Positions 44,223-52,328 of a stretch of DNA of 64,000 bases are shown one piece after another. Origin of the DNA: Parvibaculum sp040216885 (lineage in GTDB: Bacteria; Pseudomonadota; Alphaproteobacteria; Parvibaculales; Parvibaculaceae); assembly GCA_040216885.1 (NCBI GenBank), contig JAVJOG010000014.1, forward strand, positions 186,001 to 250,000, read 5' to 3'. The translations under genes were made by a program, and so were the position numbers. Position 1 is the stretch's first letter. The number at the start of each line of letters is the position of its first letter. Under the pieces are notes generated by a model. It did no database searches and was not told the DNA's origin. It worked only from the letters and a program-made list of their open reading frames with translations.

Positions 44223-44744
44223 ATGACCGCCGCCACCGCCAGACCCGCCGACGCTCCTGCCGCGCCGCTCGCGCCGCCGCTGCATTTCAACGCCCTGCTG
44301 ACGCCGCACAGATCATTGTCGCGCAAGGGCTTCTTCATTGTGATGGGCATCGTCGCGGCGGTCAATTTCACCGCCGGCGCGATCTTCATGGCCAAGGGCG
44401 CCTGGCCGGTCTTCGGCTTTTGCGGTCTTGAGGTGCTGCTGGTCTGGTGGGCTTTCCGCGCCAACTACCGCGCGGCGCGCGCCCATGAAACGGTACAATT
44501 ATCGGATGGGGAATTGCGTGTCCGCCGTGTCGATGCCAAAGGCCGCGCCCGCGCCTTCAGCTTCCAGCCCTATTGGGTGCGTCTCGCGCTGAAGGAAAAT
44601 CCCGACAAGTCGACCCATCTTCATCTGCTGAGCCACGGTCAGGCGCTGGAAATCGCGTCGTTCCTCTCGCCGCCCGAACGGCAGGATTTCGCCCGCGCCC
44701 TCGAAGCCGCGCTGGCGGCGCAAAAGGCCGCCCGTCCGGCTTAA
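44223..44744 (+). CDS. DUF2244 membrane protein
   Basis: A 173-residue protein with HFNALLTPHRSLSRKGFFIVMGIVAAVNFTAGA and WPVFGFCGLEVLLVWWAFRANYRAARAHE (two membrane helices), then a soluble domain with SFQPYWVRLAL and SHGQALEIASFLSPPERQDFARALEAALAA. This is the DUF2244 pattern; role unknown. It is divergent from nth (82-base gap) and converges on gpmA, overlapping its stop by 4 bases. Confidence 0.9.
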   Translation: MTAATARPADAPAAPLAPPLHFNALLTPHRSLSRKGFFIVMGIVAAVNFTAGAIFMAKGAWPVFGFCGLEVLLVWWAFRANYRAARAHETVQLSDGELRVRRVDAKGRARAFSFQPYWVRLALKENPDKSTHLHLLSHGQALEIASFLSPPERQDFARALEAALAAQKAARPA

Positions 44745-45373
44745 TGCGCTTCGCGCTCGATCAGCATTTCCTTTTTCAGCACATTGCCCTTGCCGTCGAG
44801 TTCATAGACGATCGGCGCGCCGGTCGCGATGTTGAGCGCCAGCACCTCGTCCTGGCTCAGCTTGTCGAGCAGCATCACGAGCGCCCGCAGGCTGTTGCCA
44901 TGCGCGGCGACAAGCACCCGTTCGCCCTTCAGCAAGCGCGGCAGGATCGTGCTTTCGTAGTAAGGCAGCACACGCTCGGCGGTCATCTTCAGGCTCTCGC
45001 CGCCCGGCGGCGGCACGTCGTAGGAACGCCGCCAGATATGCACCTGTTCCTCGCCCCACTTCTCGCGCGCATCGTCTTTATTCAGGCCCGACAGGTCGCC
45101 ATAGTCGCGCTCGTTCAGCGCCTGATCCTCCACGATCTCGATATCCGTCTGCCCGAGTTCCTCAAGCATGATACGGTTGGTTTCCTGCGCGCGACCGAGC
45201 ACGGAGGTAAAGGCCACATCGAACACGAGGCCGCGCGCCTTCATCGCCTGCCCCGCCTCGTGCGCCTCGGCGACGCCCTGTTCGGTCAGGCCCGGATCGC
45301 GCCAGCCGGTGAAAAGATTCTTCTTGTTCCATTCGCTTTGTCCGTGGCGGACAAGCACAAGCAGGTTCGACAA
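44741..45373 (-). CDS. gpmA: 2,3-bisphosphoglycerate-dependent phosphoglycerate mutase
   Basis: A 210-residue histidine phosphatase-superfamily enzyme of glycolysis. Phospho-acceptor His10 lies in LVRHGQSEWNKKNLFTGW, with FTSVLGRAQETNRI, ALNERDYGDLSGLNKDD, YDVPPPGGESLKMTAERV and AHGNSLRALVM (second histidine). It is slightly shorter than the 250-residue enterobacterial form, as usual in alphaproteobacteria. dapB lies 30 bases upstream on the same strand. Confidence 0.96.
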   Translation of the reverse strand: MSNLLVLVRHGQSEWNKKNLFTGWRDPGLTEQGVAEAHEAGQAMKARGLVFDVAFTSVLGRAQETNRIMLEELGQTDIEIVEDQALNERDYGDLSGLNKDDAREKWGEEQVHIWRRSYDVPPPGGESLKMTAERVLPYYESTILPRLLKGERVLVAAHGNSLRALVMLLDKLSQDEVLALNIATGAPIVYELDGKGNVLKKEMLIEREAH

Positions 45374-45403
45374 GTCGCGCTCCCGTATTTATCTGTAGAC
45401 GGA

Positions 45404-46216
45404 TTATTTTATGCCGAGCACGTCGGCCATGCTGAAAAGACCGGGCCCCTTGCCCTGCCCCCATTGGGCGGCCTTCAATGCGCCGCGCGCGAAGATGCCG
45501 CGATCCTCGGCAATGTGGCCGAGCACGATCCGCTCGTGTTCGCCGGCAAGGATCACCTGATGGTCGCCGACGACGGAGCCACCGCGAAGCGAGGCAAAGC
45601 CGATCGCGCCTTCCGCGCGCGCGCCGGTCAGCCCGTCGCGCCCGCGCTCTGAATGATTGCCGAGCGAGATGCCGCGCCCCTCCGCCGCTGCTTGCCCGAG
45701 CAGCAGCGCCGTGCCCGAAGGTGCGTCGACCTTGTGACGGTGATGCATTTCGACGATCTCGATGTCCCAGGACGCATCGAGTGCGTGTGCCGCCTGCCGC
45801 ACCAGCGCCGCCAGAAGATTGACCCCGAGGCTCATGTTTCCGGCCTTGATCACGGTCGCATGCCGCGCCGCCGCCGCGATCCGCTCCTCGTCGGCCTCCG
45901 AGAACCCCGTCGTGCCGATCACATGGACGATCCGCGCCTGCGCCGTCAGCGCCGCGAATTCGACGCTCGCCGCCGGCACCGAGAAATCGACCAGCGCGTC
46001 GGCATCCTTGATGACGGAAAGCGCGTCCGCGGTCGCGGCCAGGCCGAGCGGCGCGAGGCCGGCAAGCGTCCCGAGATCGGCGCCGAGATGGGACGAACCT
46101 TCGGCCTCGATGCCGCCGGCAAGCGCCAGCCCCGCCGTTTCGTGGATGAGCCGGGTCAGCGTCCGGCCCATCCGGCCGCCCGCCCCCGTCACCGCGATTT
46201 TGATGTCAGCCGCCAT
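45404..46216 (-). CDS. dapB: 4-Hydroxy-tetrahydrodipicolinate reductase
   Basis: Lysine and diaminopimelate synthesis. The 270-residue protein has the nucleotide loop TGAGGRMG, DFSVPAASVEF, GTTGFSEAD, NMSLGVNLLAALV and the catalytic EMHHRHKVDAPSGTA with His158 and Lys162, plus FASLRGGSVVGDHQVILAGE near the end. It lies upstream of gpmA and downstream of a DUF486 gene (42-base gap), all leftward. Confidence 0.97.
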   Translation of the reverse strand: MAADIKIAVTGAGGRMGRTLTRLIHETAGLALAGGIEAEGSSHLGADLGTLAGLAPLGLAATADALSVIKDADALVDFSVPAASVEFAALTAQARIVHVIGTTGFSEADEERIAAAARHATVIKAGNMSLGVNLLAALVRQAAHALDASWDIEIVEMHHRHKVDAPSGTALLLGQAAAEGRGISLGNHSERGRDGLTGARAEGAIGFASLRGGSVVGDHQVILAGEHERIVLGHIAEDRGIFARGALKAAQWGQGKGPGLFSMADVLGIK

Positions 46217-46258
46217 GTCGATCGTTCCAAGCGTTTGGGGCTCTATAGCAGCCCACCA

Positions 46259-46597
46259 TCAGCCCCGAAAGACGAAATAAGCCCCGAGCGCGATCAGCGA
46301 AAAGCCGATCAGCGTGTTCCAGGTCGGCCCCTGCCCGAGATAGAAGGCCGAAAAGCCGACGAAAACCGTCAGCGTGATGACTTCCTGGATCGTCTTGAGT
46401 TGGGCGGCCGTGTAGACCTGATAGCCGATCCGGTTGGCCGGCACCGCCAGCATGTATTCGGCCAGCGCAATCCCCCAACTGATCAGAATGACCGTCAGGA
46501 TCGGCATGGTCCTGAATTTGAGATGCCAGTACCAGGCGAAGGTCATGAAGACATTCGAGGCGACGAGCAGCGCCACCGGCAGGAGATGATTTTGCAT
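46259..46597 (-). CDS. DMT-superfamily small membrane protein (DUF486)
   Basis: A 112-residue protein with about four membrane helices: LLPVALLVASNVFMTFAWYWHLKF, ILTVILISWGIALAEYMLAVPANRIGYQ, LKTIQEVITLTVFVGFSAFYLGQG and LIGFSLIALGAYFVF. DUF486 proteins are small relatives of drug/metabolite transporters; no substrate is known. The start at 46597 is preferred over 46612, which lies next to the dnaJ terminator. Confidence 0.88.
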   Translation of the reverse strand: MQNHLLPVALLVASNVFMTFAWYWHLKFRTMPILTVILISWGIALAEYMLAVPANRIGYQVYTAAQLKTIQEVITLTVFVGFSAFYLGQGPTWNTLIGFSLIALGAYFVFRG

Positions 46598-46613
46598 GTG
46601 CCGAGCGCCCACG

Positions 46614-46643
46614 AAAAAAGCCCCGCCGGGATGTCGGCGGAGC
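46614..46643 (-). terminator. Rho-independent terminator after dnaJ
   Basis: On the minus strand GCTCCGCCG and CGGCGGGGC form a 9-base stem (one G-T pair) around a 6-base loop, followed by six T. It lies 22 bases after the dnaJ stop. Confidence 0.85.
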
Positions 46644-46665
46644 CCTTGAAGGATAGCGCAAAGCC

Positions 46666-47823
46666 TCAGCTCTGGAAGCCGTCCCAGAACTCCTTGACCT
46701 TGGCGAAGAAGCCGGAGCTTTCCGGGTTGTTACTGTCGCTCGACGCGGTTTCGAACTCTTTCAGCAGCTCTTTTTGCTTCTTGTTGAGTTGGACCGGCGT
46801 CTCGACCGTGATCTGGATATAAAGGTCGCCCGTCTCGCGCGAATTGACGACCGGCATGCCCTTGGCCTTCAGGCGGAACTGGCGGCCGGTCTGCGCGCCT
46901 TCAGGCACTTTCACCTTCACCCGCTTGCCGCCCAGCGTCGGCACCTCGATTTCGCCGCCAAGCGCCGCCGTCGCCATCGAAATCGGCACGCGGCAGAAAA
47001 GGTCGGCGCCGTCGCGCTCGAAGAGCCGGTGTGGTTTGACCGACAGGAAAATGTAGAGATCGCCCGCCGGCCCGCCGCGCATCCCGGCCTCGCCCTCGCC
47101 GGCAAGCCGGATGCGCGTCCCGTCCTCGACGCCGGCCGGAATGTTGACCGACAGCGTGCGTTCCTTCTCGACGCGGCCCTGTCCGTGACAGGCGGTGCAC
47201 GGCTTGTCGATGGTCTGTCCGCGCCCGTGGCATGTCGGGCAGGTGCGTTCGATGGTGAAGAAGCCCTGGGAGGCGCGCACCTTGCCATGGCCCTGGCAGG
47301 TCGTGCAGGTGACGGGGCTCGATCCGGGTGCGGCGCCCGACCCGTTGCAGGTCTCGCAGGCGACCGACGAGGGCACACGCACTTGCGCCTTCTTGCCCTC
47401 GAATGCTTCCTCGAGATCGATTTCCATATTGTAGCGCAGGTCGTGGCCGCGCATGCGGCCGCCGTCGCCGCCGCGCGGGCCGCGCCGGCCGCCCATGAAT
47501 TCGCCGAAGAGATCGTCGAATATATCCGACATCGAGGCGCCGCCGGCAAAGCCGCCCATGCCGCCGCCGGGCCGCCCGCGTCCGCCGCCCATCCCGCCGT
47601 CGAACGCCGCATGACCGAACTGGTCGTAAGCCGCGCGGCTCTGTTCGTCCTTCAGCGCGTCATAGGCTTCGTTGAGCTCCTTGAAGCGCTGCTCGGCTTC
47701 CTTGTCGCCCTGGTTCTGGTCGGGGTGATATTTCTTGGCGAGACTGCGATAGGCCTTTTTCAGCTCATCCGCGCTCGCATCGCGGCCGACCCCCAGGACG
47801 TCGTAAAAATCACGCTTCGACAT
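46666..47823 (-). CDS. dnaJ: Chaperone DnaJ (Hsp40)
   Basis: The co-chaperone that stimulates DnaK ATPase. The 385-residue protein has the J domain (1-70) with His33-Pro34-Asp35, a Gly/Phe-rich linker with FDGGMGGGRGRPGGGMGG, and four CxxCxGxG zinc repeats (CETCNGSG, CTTCQGHG, CPTCHGRG, CTACHGQG). The C-terminal substrate domains follow. It is downstream of dnaK on the same strand, with a strong hairpin between them, and ends at a terminator. Confidence 0.97.
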   Translation of the reverse strand: MSKRDFYDVLGVGRDASADELKKAYRSLAKKYHPDQNQGDKEAEQRFKELNEAYDALKDEQSRAAYDQFGHAAFDGGMGGGRGRPGGGMGGFAGGASMSDIFDDLFGEFMGGRRGPRGGDGGRMRGHDLRYNMEIDLEEAFEGKKAQVRVPSSVACETCNGSGAAPGSSPVTCTTCQGHGKVRASQGFFTIERTCPTCHGRGQTIDKPCTACHGQGRVEKERTLSVNIPAGVEDGTRIRLAGEGEAGMRGGPAGDLYIFLSVKPHRLFERDGADLFCRVPISMATAALGGEIEVPTLGGKRVKVKVPEGAQTGRQFRLKAKGMPVVNSRETGDLYIQITVETPVQLNKKQKELLKEFETASSDSNNPESSGFFAKVKEFWDGFQS

Positions 47824-47854
47824 CGAAGATCACCGTGAGCAAGGAACGGCCGTC

Positions 47855-47878
47855 ACGGGCGCGCCTGCGCGCGCCCGT
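47855..47878 (-). other. Perfect 10-base hairpin between dnaK and dnaJ
   Basis: ACGGGCGCGC and GCGCGCCCGT pair perfectly around a CTGC loop. No T-run follows, so it probably does not terminate transcription. It may protect the dnaK transcript or lower dnaJ expression. Confidence 0.75.
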
Positions 47879-47924
47879 CCGGCATCTTGTGTGGAGAAAA
47901 AGGGCGTCATTTCGAGGCCCCGGA

Positions 47925-49850
47925 TCAGGCGGACTTGCCTTGGTCTTTCTTGTCGTCGTCGACTTCCTCGAAGTCGGCATCGACGACATTCTCGTCGCGG
48001 CCTTCGGCATCGCCGCCCGCGGCTTCGTCCGCTTGCGCGTCGGCCTGCGCGGCCTTGTAGAGTGCTTCGCCGAGCTTCATCGACACCTGCGTCAGCGCGT
48101 CGGTCTTCGCCTTGATATCGTCGCTGTCGCCGTCTTTCAGCGCGGTCTTCAGCGCTTCGAGCGCCGCCTCGACTTCGCTCTTCACATCGGCCGGCACCTT
48201 GTCGGCGTTCTCGGCCAGCATCTTCTCGGTCGAGTTGGCAAGCGCCTCGCCATGATTGCGGGTTTCCGCCTCCGCGCGCCGCTTCTTGTCTTCCTCGGCA
48301 TGCGCCTCGGCGTCCTTGACCATCTTTTCGATGTCGGCTTCCGAAAGCCCGCCCGACGCTTCGATGCGGATGGTCTGTTCCTTGTTGGTCGCCTTGTCCT
48401 TCGCCGACACAATGACGATGCCGTTGGCGTCGATATCGAACGCGACTTCGATCTGCGGCACGCCGCGCGGCGCCGACGGAATGCCGACCAGATCGAACTG
48501 GCCGAGCAGCTTGTTGTCGGCCGCCATTTCGCGCTCGCCCTGGAAGACGCGGATCGTCACCGCCGACTGATTGTCTTCCGCTGTCGAGAACACCTGCGCT
48601 TTCTTGGTCGGGATCGTCGTGTTCCGGTCGATGAGGCGTGTGAACACGCCGCCCAGCGTTTCGATGCCGAGCGACAGCGGCGTCACGTCGAGCAGCAGCA
48701 CGTCCTTGACGTCGCCCTGCAGCACGCCGGCCTGAATCGCGGCGCCCATGGCAACCACTTCATCCGGGTTGACGCTCTTGTTCGGCTCTTTGCCGAAGAA
48801 CTGTTTGACCGCATCGCGGATTTTCGGCATGCGCGACTGGCCGCCGACCAGCACGATTTCGTTGATCTGTCCGGCTGTGACGCCGGCGTCTTTCAGCGCC
48901 GCCTTGCACGGGTCGATCGTGCGCTGGATCAGGTCCTCGACAAGCGCTTCGAGCTTGGCGCGCGTGATCTTCATGGTGAGATGCTTCGGACCGCTCGCAT
49001 CCGCGGTGATGAACGGCAGATTGACTTCGGTCTGCGTCGAGGAAGAAAGTTCGATCTTGGCTTTCTCGGCCGCTTCCTTCAGACGTTGCAGCGCCAGCTT
49101 GTCGCCGCGCAAGTCGATGCCGTTCTCTTTCTTGAATTCGTCGGCGAGATAGTTGACGAGACGCATGTCGAAATCCTCGCCGCCGAGGAACGTGTCGCCA
49201 TTGGTCGACTTCACTTCGAAGACGCCGTCGCCGATTTCGAGGATCGAGACGTCGAAGGTGCCGCCGCCGAGGTCGTAAACCGCGATCAGCTCGCCCTCCT
49301 TCTTGTCGAGACCGTAGGCGAGTGCGGCGGCCGTCGGCTCGTTGATGATGCGCAGCACTTCGAGGCCCGCGATCTTGCCGGCATCTTTCGTCGCCTGGCG
49401 CTGGGCGTCGTTGAAATAGGCGGGAACGGTGATGACGGCCTTCTCGACCTTTTCGCCGAGATAGCTTTCGGCCGTCTCTTTCATCTTCTGCAGGATGAAA
49501 GCGGAAATCTGCGACGGCGAATATTTTTCGCCATGCGCTTCCACCCAGGCGTCGCCGTTCGGTGCCTTGACGATGTTGTAGGGCACCATGCCCTTGTCTT
49601 TCTGGGTGGTGGGATCTTCGTAGGAGCGGCCGATCAGGCGCTTGATGGCAAAGAGTGTGTTGGAAGGATTGGTGACGGCCTGGCGTTTGGCGGATTGTCC
49701 GACCAGACGCTCGCCGTCGGCGGTAAAGGCGACCATGGAGGGCGTGGTGCGCGCGCCTTCGGCGTTCTCGATCACCTTGGCGGTCTTGCCTTCCATCACG
49801 GCGACGCAGGAATTGGTTGTGCCGAGGTCGATACCGATGACTTTAGCCAT
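47925..49850 (-). CDS. dnaK: Chaperone DnaK (Hsp70)
   Basis: A 641-residue Hsp70. It starts MAKVIGIDLGTTNSCVAVMEG and has the ATPase signatures AYFNDAQRQATKDAG, IAVYDLGGGTFDVSIL and IVLVGGQSRMPKI, the substrate-binding domain with LLLDVTPLSLGIETLGG and ITNKEQ-like TNKEQTIRI, and an acidic tail ending EVDDDKKDQGKSA. The ATG at 49850 has GAGGA 9 bases upstream; the longer frame to 49985 covers the leader. About 200 bases of leader separate it from a sigma-70-like promoter at 50048-50076. Confidence 0.98.
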   Translation of the reverse strand: MAKVIGIDLGTTNSCVAVMEGKTAKVIENAEGARTTPSMVAFTADGERLVGQSAKRQAVTNPSNTLFAIKRLIGRSYEDPTTQKDKGMVPYNIVKAPNGDAWVEAHGEKYSPSQISAFILQKMKETAESYLGEKVEKAVITVPAYFNDAQRQATKDAGKIAGLEVLRIINEPTAAALAYGLDKKEGELIAVYDLGGGTFDVSILEIGDGVFEVKSTNGDTFLGGEDFDMRLVNYLADEFKKENGIDLRGDKLALQRLKEAAEKAKIELSSSTQTEVNLPFITADASGPKHLTMKITRAKLEALVEDLIQRTIDPCKAALKDAGVTAGQINEIVLVGGQSRMPKIRDAVKQFFGKEPNKSVNPDEVVAMGAAIQAGVLQGDVKDVLLLDVTPLSLGIETLGGVFTRLIDRNTTIPTKKAQVFSTAEDNQSAVTIRVFQGEREMAADNKLLGQFDLVGIPSAPRGVPQIEVAFDIDANGIVIVSAKDKATNKEQTIRIEASGGLSEADIEKMVKDAEAHAEEDKKRRAEAETRNHGEALANSTEKMLAENADKVPADVKSEVEAALEALKTALKDGDSDDIKAKTDALTQVSMKLGEALYKAAQADAQADEAAGGDAEGRDENVVDADFEEVDDDKKDQGKSA

Positions 49851-50013
49851 TGTCTTGGTCCTCACGTTGCGGCGGGCCGGGCGGGCCACATTTGGCGCCC
49901 ACAGGGTTTTCCGGATGCGCCCGTGCGGGCGCTTCCGGTCGAAACCGGCCCCCTGAAAAGGGTTTGTCCGTCCCGGCGGGCGCAAGGGCTCCCCAAGGGC
50001 GGGCCCTCAAAGC

Positions 50014-50030
50014 CCCCCGGCGTCCGGGGG
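50014..50030 (-). other. GC hairpin in the dnaK leader
   Basis: CCCCCGG-CGT-CCGGGGG is a perfect 7-base stem with a 3-base loop, 164 bases upstream of the dnaK start. It lies inside the predicted leader transcript and might act as a structured regulatory element, but that is inference. Confidence 0.6.
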
Positions 50031-50047
50031 TTGAAACGGTTGCGCTG

Positions 50048-50076
50048 TATATAGGTTTGGGTTTCACGCCCCGCAA
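50048..50076 (-). promoter_or_regulatory. Predicted dnaK promoter
   Basis: On the minus strand TTGCGG and TATATA are separated by 17 bases, matching the vegetative -35/-10 layout. No clear sigma-32 consensus is seen here. Confidence 0.5.
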
Positions 50077-50180
50077 GCGTTGATGCGGCAATATGGCCAC
50101 AGCGGGCGAGGCTTTTGGGACTCAGGGGGTACTGCTGCACATTCCCTTTTGGAACCCGGGCTCTTTTCGGCAGCGGCAAA

Positions 50181-50217
50181 ACGCAAAACGGACGGCGCGT
50201 ACCCACCCGCCGTCCGT
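50181..50217 (-). terminator. Terminator-like stem-loop after the Sel1 lipoprotein
   Basis: On the minus strand ACGGACGGCG and its reverse complement form a 10-base stem around a 10-base loop, followed by TTTTGCGTTTTG. It lies just downstream of the Sel1 lipoprotein stop and insulates dnaK. Confidence 0.75.
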
Positions 50218-50240
50218 CAGCACTCGATCTGTTCGGAACC

Positions 50241-50783
50241 CTAAAGCTGGTTGTCCGGATAGACCGCGTTCCATTCGCAGGCCTGGGTTTCCCAGTCCTT
50301 CTGGCGCAGGCTCGCCTGCATCCGTTCGGCGGCCGTCATGTCGCCGCGGAGATCCGCGGCCTCTTCCGCCGCGTCCTTGTTGCCGGCCTCGGCCGCGAGG
50401 TTGAACCACATCAGTGCCAGCGGCTTGTTCTCGTGCTGCGTCGTCACCAGAGCGCCGAGTTTCGCCGGCGCGTTCATGCCGCGCACGAGATCGCCCGAAT
50501 AGATGCGCCCGAGCTCGTATTTGGCGCGCGGATCGCCGGCCTTCGCGGCCTTGCAATACCACTCGGTCGCCTTCTGGTTGTTGAGAACGCCGGCCGACCC
50601 TGCGATGGTGCAGCAATGGCTGTCGCCCATCTTCATCTGCGCCTCGACGTCGCCGGCCGCGGCCGCATCCTCGTTCGCGAGAATGCGGGCATTGTCGCCC
50701 GCCCGCGTTGCACCCTGCATGGCAACCGCCGCGCAGCCCGACAGCATCGCCGCCGCCAGCAAAATTCCGATAATCCTGATCAT
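50241..50783 (-). CDS. Sel1-repeat lipoprotein
   Basis: A 180-residue lipoprotein. MIRIIGILLAAAMLSGC has the lipobox cysteine at 17. Two Sel1-like repeats follow (KATEWYCKAAKAGDPRAKYELGRIY, NKPLALMWFNLAAEAGNKDAAEE), with a C-terminal DMTAAERMQASLRQKDWETQACEW. Sel1 repeats mediate protein contacts in the envelope; the partner is unknown. ATG at 50783 has GAGGGGGTG upstream. It is divergent from alkB. Confidence 0.85.
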   Translation of the reverse strand: MIRIIGILLAAAMLSGCAAVAMQGATRAGDNARILANEDAAAAGDVEAQMKMGDSHCCTIAGSAGVLNNQKATEWYCKAAKAGDPRAKYELGRIYSGDLVRGMNAPAKLGALVTTQHENKPLALMWFNLAAEAGNKDAAEEAADLRGDMTAAERMQASLRQKDWETQACEWNAVYPDNQL

Positions 50784-50891
50784 GGCACACCCCCTCTGCC
50801 CCGAAGCCGCGCGCTTGCCGCCCGGCACCCGATAATATGACACTATAACTGCCAAAAAGCGAGGCCCGTTTTTGCCGCTGGACTGCCCGCC

Positions 50892-51518
50892 ATGAAACCG
50901 GTCGAAACGGAATTTGAAGGTCTGACGCTCTATCCGCGCCATCTGGATGAGGCGGCCCAAAAGGCGCTTGTCATCGAGCTTGCGCAGGCCTTCGAGCGCG
51001 CCCCGCCCTATCGCCCGAAAATGCCGCGCAGCGGAAAACCCTGGTCGATCCGCCAGACCAATTTCGGGCCCCTCGGCTGGGTCTCGCGACCGGACGGCTA
51101 TGGCTATGCGTCAACGGACGAAGTTAATGGCGCCCCCTGGCCGGCCATACCCAAGGCCCTACTCGGCCTTTGGGACGAAGTGGCGGCCTGGCCGGCGCCG
51201 CCCGAATGCTGCCTGGTCAATCTCTACGAGGAGCCGAAGGCCCGCATGGGTCTCCACCGCGACGAGGACGAAGCGGCGCTCGACGCGCCAGTCGTTTCGG
51301 TTTCGCTGGGCGACACCTGTGTTTTTCGCGTCGGCGGATTCGCCCGCGGCGACAAATCGAAAAGCTTCAGACTCTCCTCCGGCGACGTACTGGTGATGGG
51401 CGGCCCGTCGCGCCTGCGCTTTCACGGCGTCGACCGTGTGATTTCCGGCTCCTCGCAACTCGTCCCCGGCGGCGGCCGCATCAACCTGACCTTGCGCCGC
51501 GTGACGAAGCCCGCGTGA
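50892..51518 (+). CDS. alkB: DNA alkylation repair dioxygenase AlkB
   Basis: A 208-residue Fe(II)/2-oxoglutarate demethylase. The iron site is His122 and Asp124 (HRD) and His178 (RFHGVDR), with Arg196 and Arg202 near the C-terminus for 2-oxoglutarate and substrate. NLYEEPKARMGLHRDED and FRVGGFARGDKS match the family. It lies alone, divergent from the Sel1 lipoprotein; no SOS box is seen before it. Confidence 0.93.
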   Translation: MKPVETEFEGLTLYPRHLDEAAQKALVIELAQAFERAPPYRPKMPRSGKPWSIRQTNFGPLGWVSRPDGYGYASTDEVNGAPWPAIPKALLGLWDEVAAWPAPPECCLVNLYEEPKARMGLHRDEDEAALDAPVVSVSLGDTCVFRVGGFARGDKSKSFRLSSGDVLVMGGPSRLRFHGVDRVISGSSQLVPGGGRINLTLRRVTKPA

Positions 51519-51524
51519 GTTTCG

Positions 51525-52229
51525 TCAGTAGGGATACCAGCCCGGCACCGGCGAAACGCCGAAAGCCCATAAGTGCCCGTAAAACAAGGCCCCGAACACG
51601 ACGAGTGCGGCAAGGATTCGCCACCAGCCAAGTTCGCCGGGCTTCAATGTGTTGCGCCCGGCGATAATCGCCAGGAAAGGCGGGTTGGAGGTCTTCGACG
51701 CGAAATCACGCCAGCCTTCGCCCAGTTTCTTCTCGCGCTTGTCGTCGATCGAGAAGGTGCCGAGTATGGCCAGTAGCGCGAAGGTGCCGAAGAAAATGAT
51801 CGCCGCCTGGTCGCCGTTAACGAGCACATGCCAGCCTGCCCAGACCGCGACACCCCAGAGGAAGGGATGCCGCGTGATCCGCAGCATGCCCTTGACCGTT
51901 TTCGGGTCGGCCGCCAGCGCCTCGGCGCCGGCCGCCGTCGGATTGGGCGTCGTGACGCCGACAACGGCGAAGAAGGCGGCGATGAGAATGACGAGCGGCG
52001 ACAGATGCAGCGTCCAGAGCGGCGCCGCCCAGTAAAGCGGGTTGGGGCCGAGCACCGCCGCGTTATAGGCCATCACCAGCCAGACGATGCCGCCAAGCGA
52101 GGCGAGCGAGAATAGCCCGAGATAAGGCTTCTCGCCGATGATGCCGACAATCCGGCCCCTGAGTCCCGAGCCCGCGATCACGAGATGTATCGCCAGAAAA
52201 AATGCCGCCGCAGCCCAAAGTTCGAGCAT
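51525..52229 (-). CDS. nnrU: NnrU-family membrane protein
   Basis: A 234-residue protein with about six membrane helices: LELWAAAAFFLAIHLVIAGSGLR, GLFSLASLGGIVWLVMAYNAAV, PLWTLHLSPLVILIAAFFAVVGVTT, ITRHPFLWGVAVWAGWHVLVNGD and a C-terminal helix. The ITRHPFLWG motif also occurs in isoprenylcysteine methyltransferases and ergosterol reductase-like proteins. NnrU is named for its place near nitric oxide reductase genes in Rhodobacter; no such genes are here. A 15-base palindrome precedes it. Confidence 0.88.
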   Translation of the reverse strand: MLELWAAAAFFLAIHLVIAGSGLRGRIVGIIGEKPYLGLFSLASLGGIVWLVMAYNAAVLGPNPLYWAAPLWTLHLSPLVILIAAFFAVVGVTTPNPTAAGAEALAADPKTVKGMLRITRHPFLWGVAVWAGWHVLVNGDQAAIIFFGTFALLAILGTFSIDDKREKKLGEGWRDFASKTSNPPFLAIIAGRNTLKPGELGWWRILAALVVFGALFYGHLWAFGVSPVPGWYPY

Positions 52230-52254
52230 GATCCGCCTCCTCCCCTGTCCAGTC

Positions 52255-52269
52255 TATAACAGCGTTATA
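52255..52269. promoter_or_regulatory. Palindrome upstream of nnrU
   Basis: TATAAC-AGC-GTTATA is a perfect 6-base inverted repeat 26 bases before the nnrU start. It may be an operator. It does not match the FNR/NnrR TTGN6CAA consensus. Confidence 0.5.
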
Positions 52270-52328
52270 ATTATGGACTCGCGCATCGCCGGTTTCAAGG
52301 CATGCGATGAGGGTGGAGCTTCGCTTTT

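Noticed and set aside
47835..50054. 739-codon frame antisense to dnaK
   Set aside because: Antisense of a highly conserved gene; residue composition (leucine, arginine, valine) shows no family.
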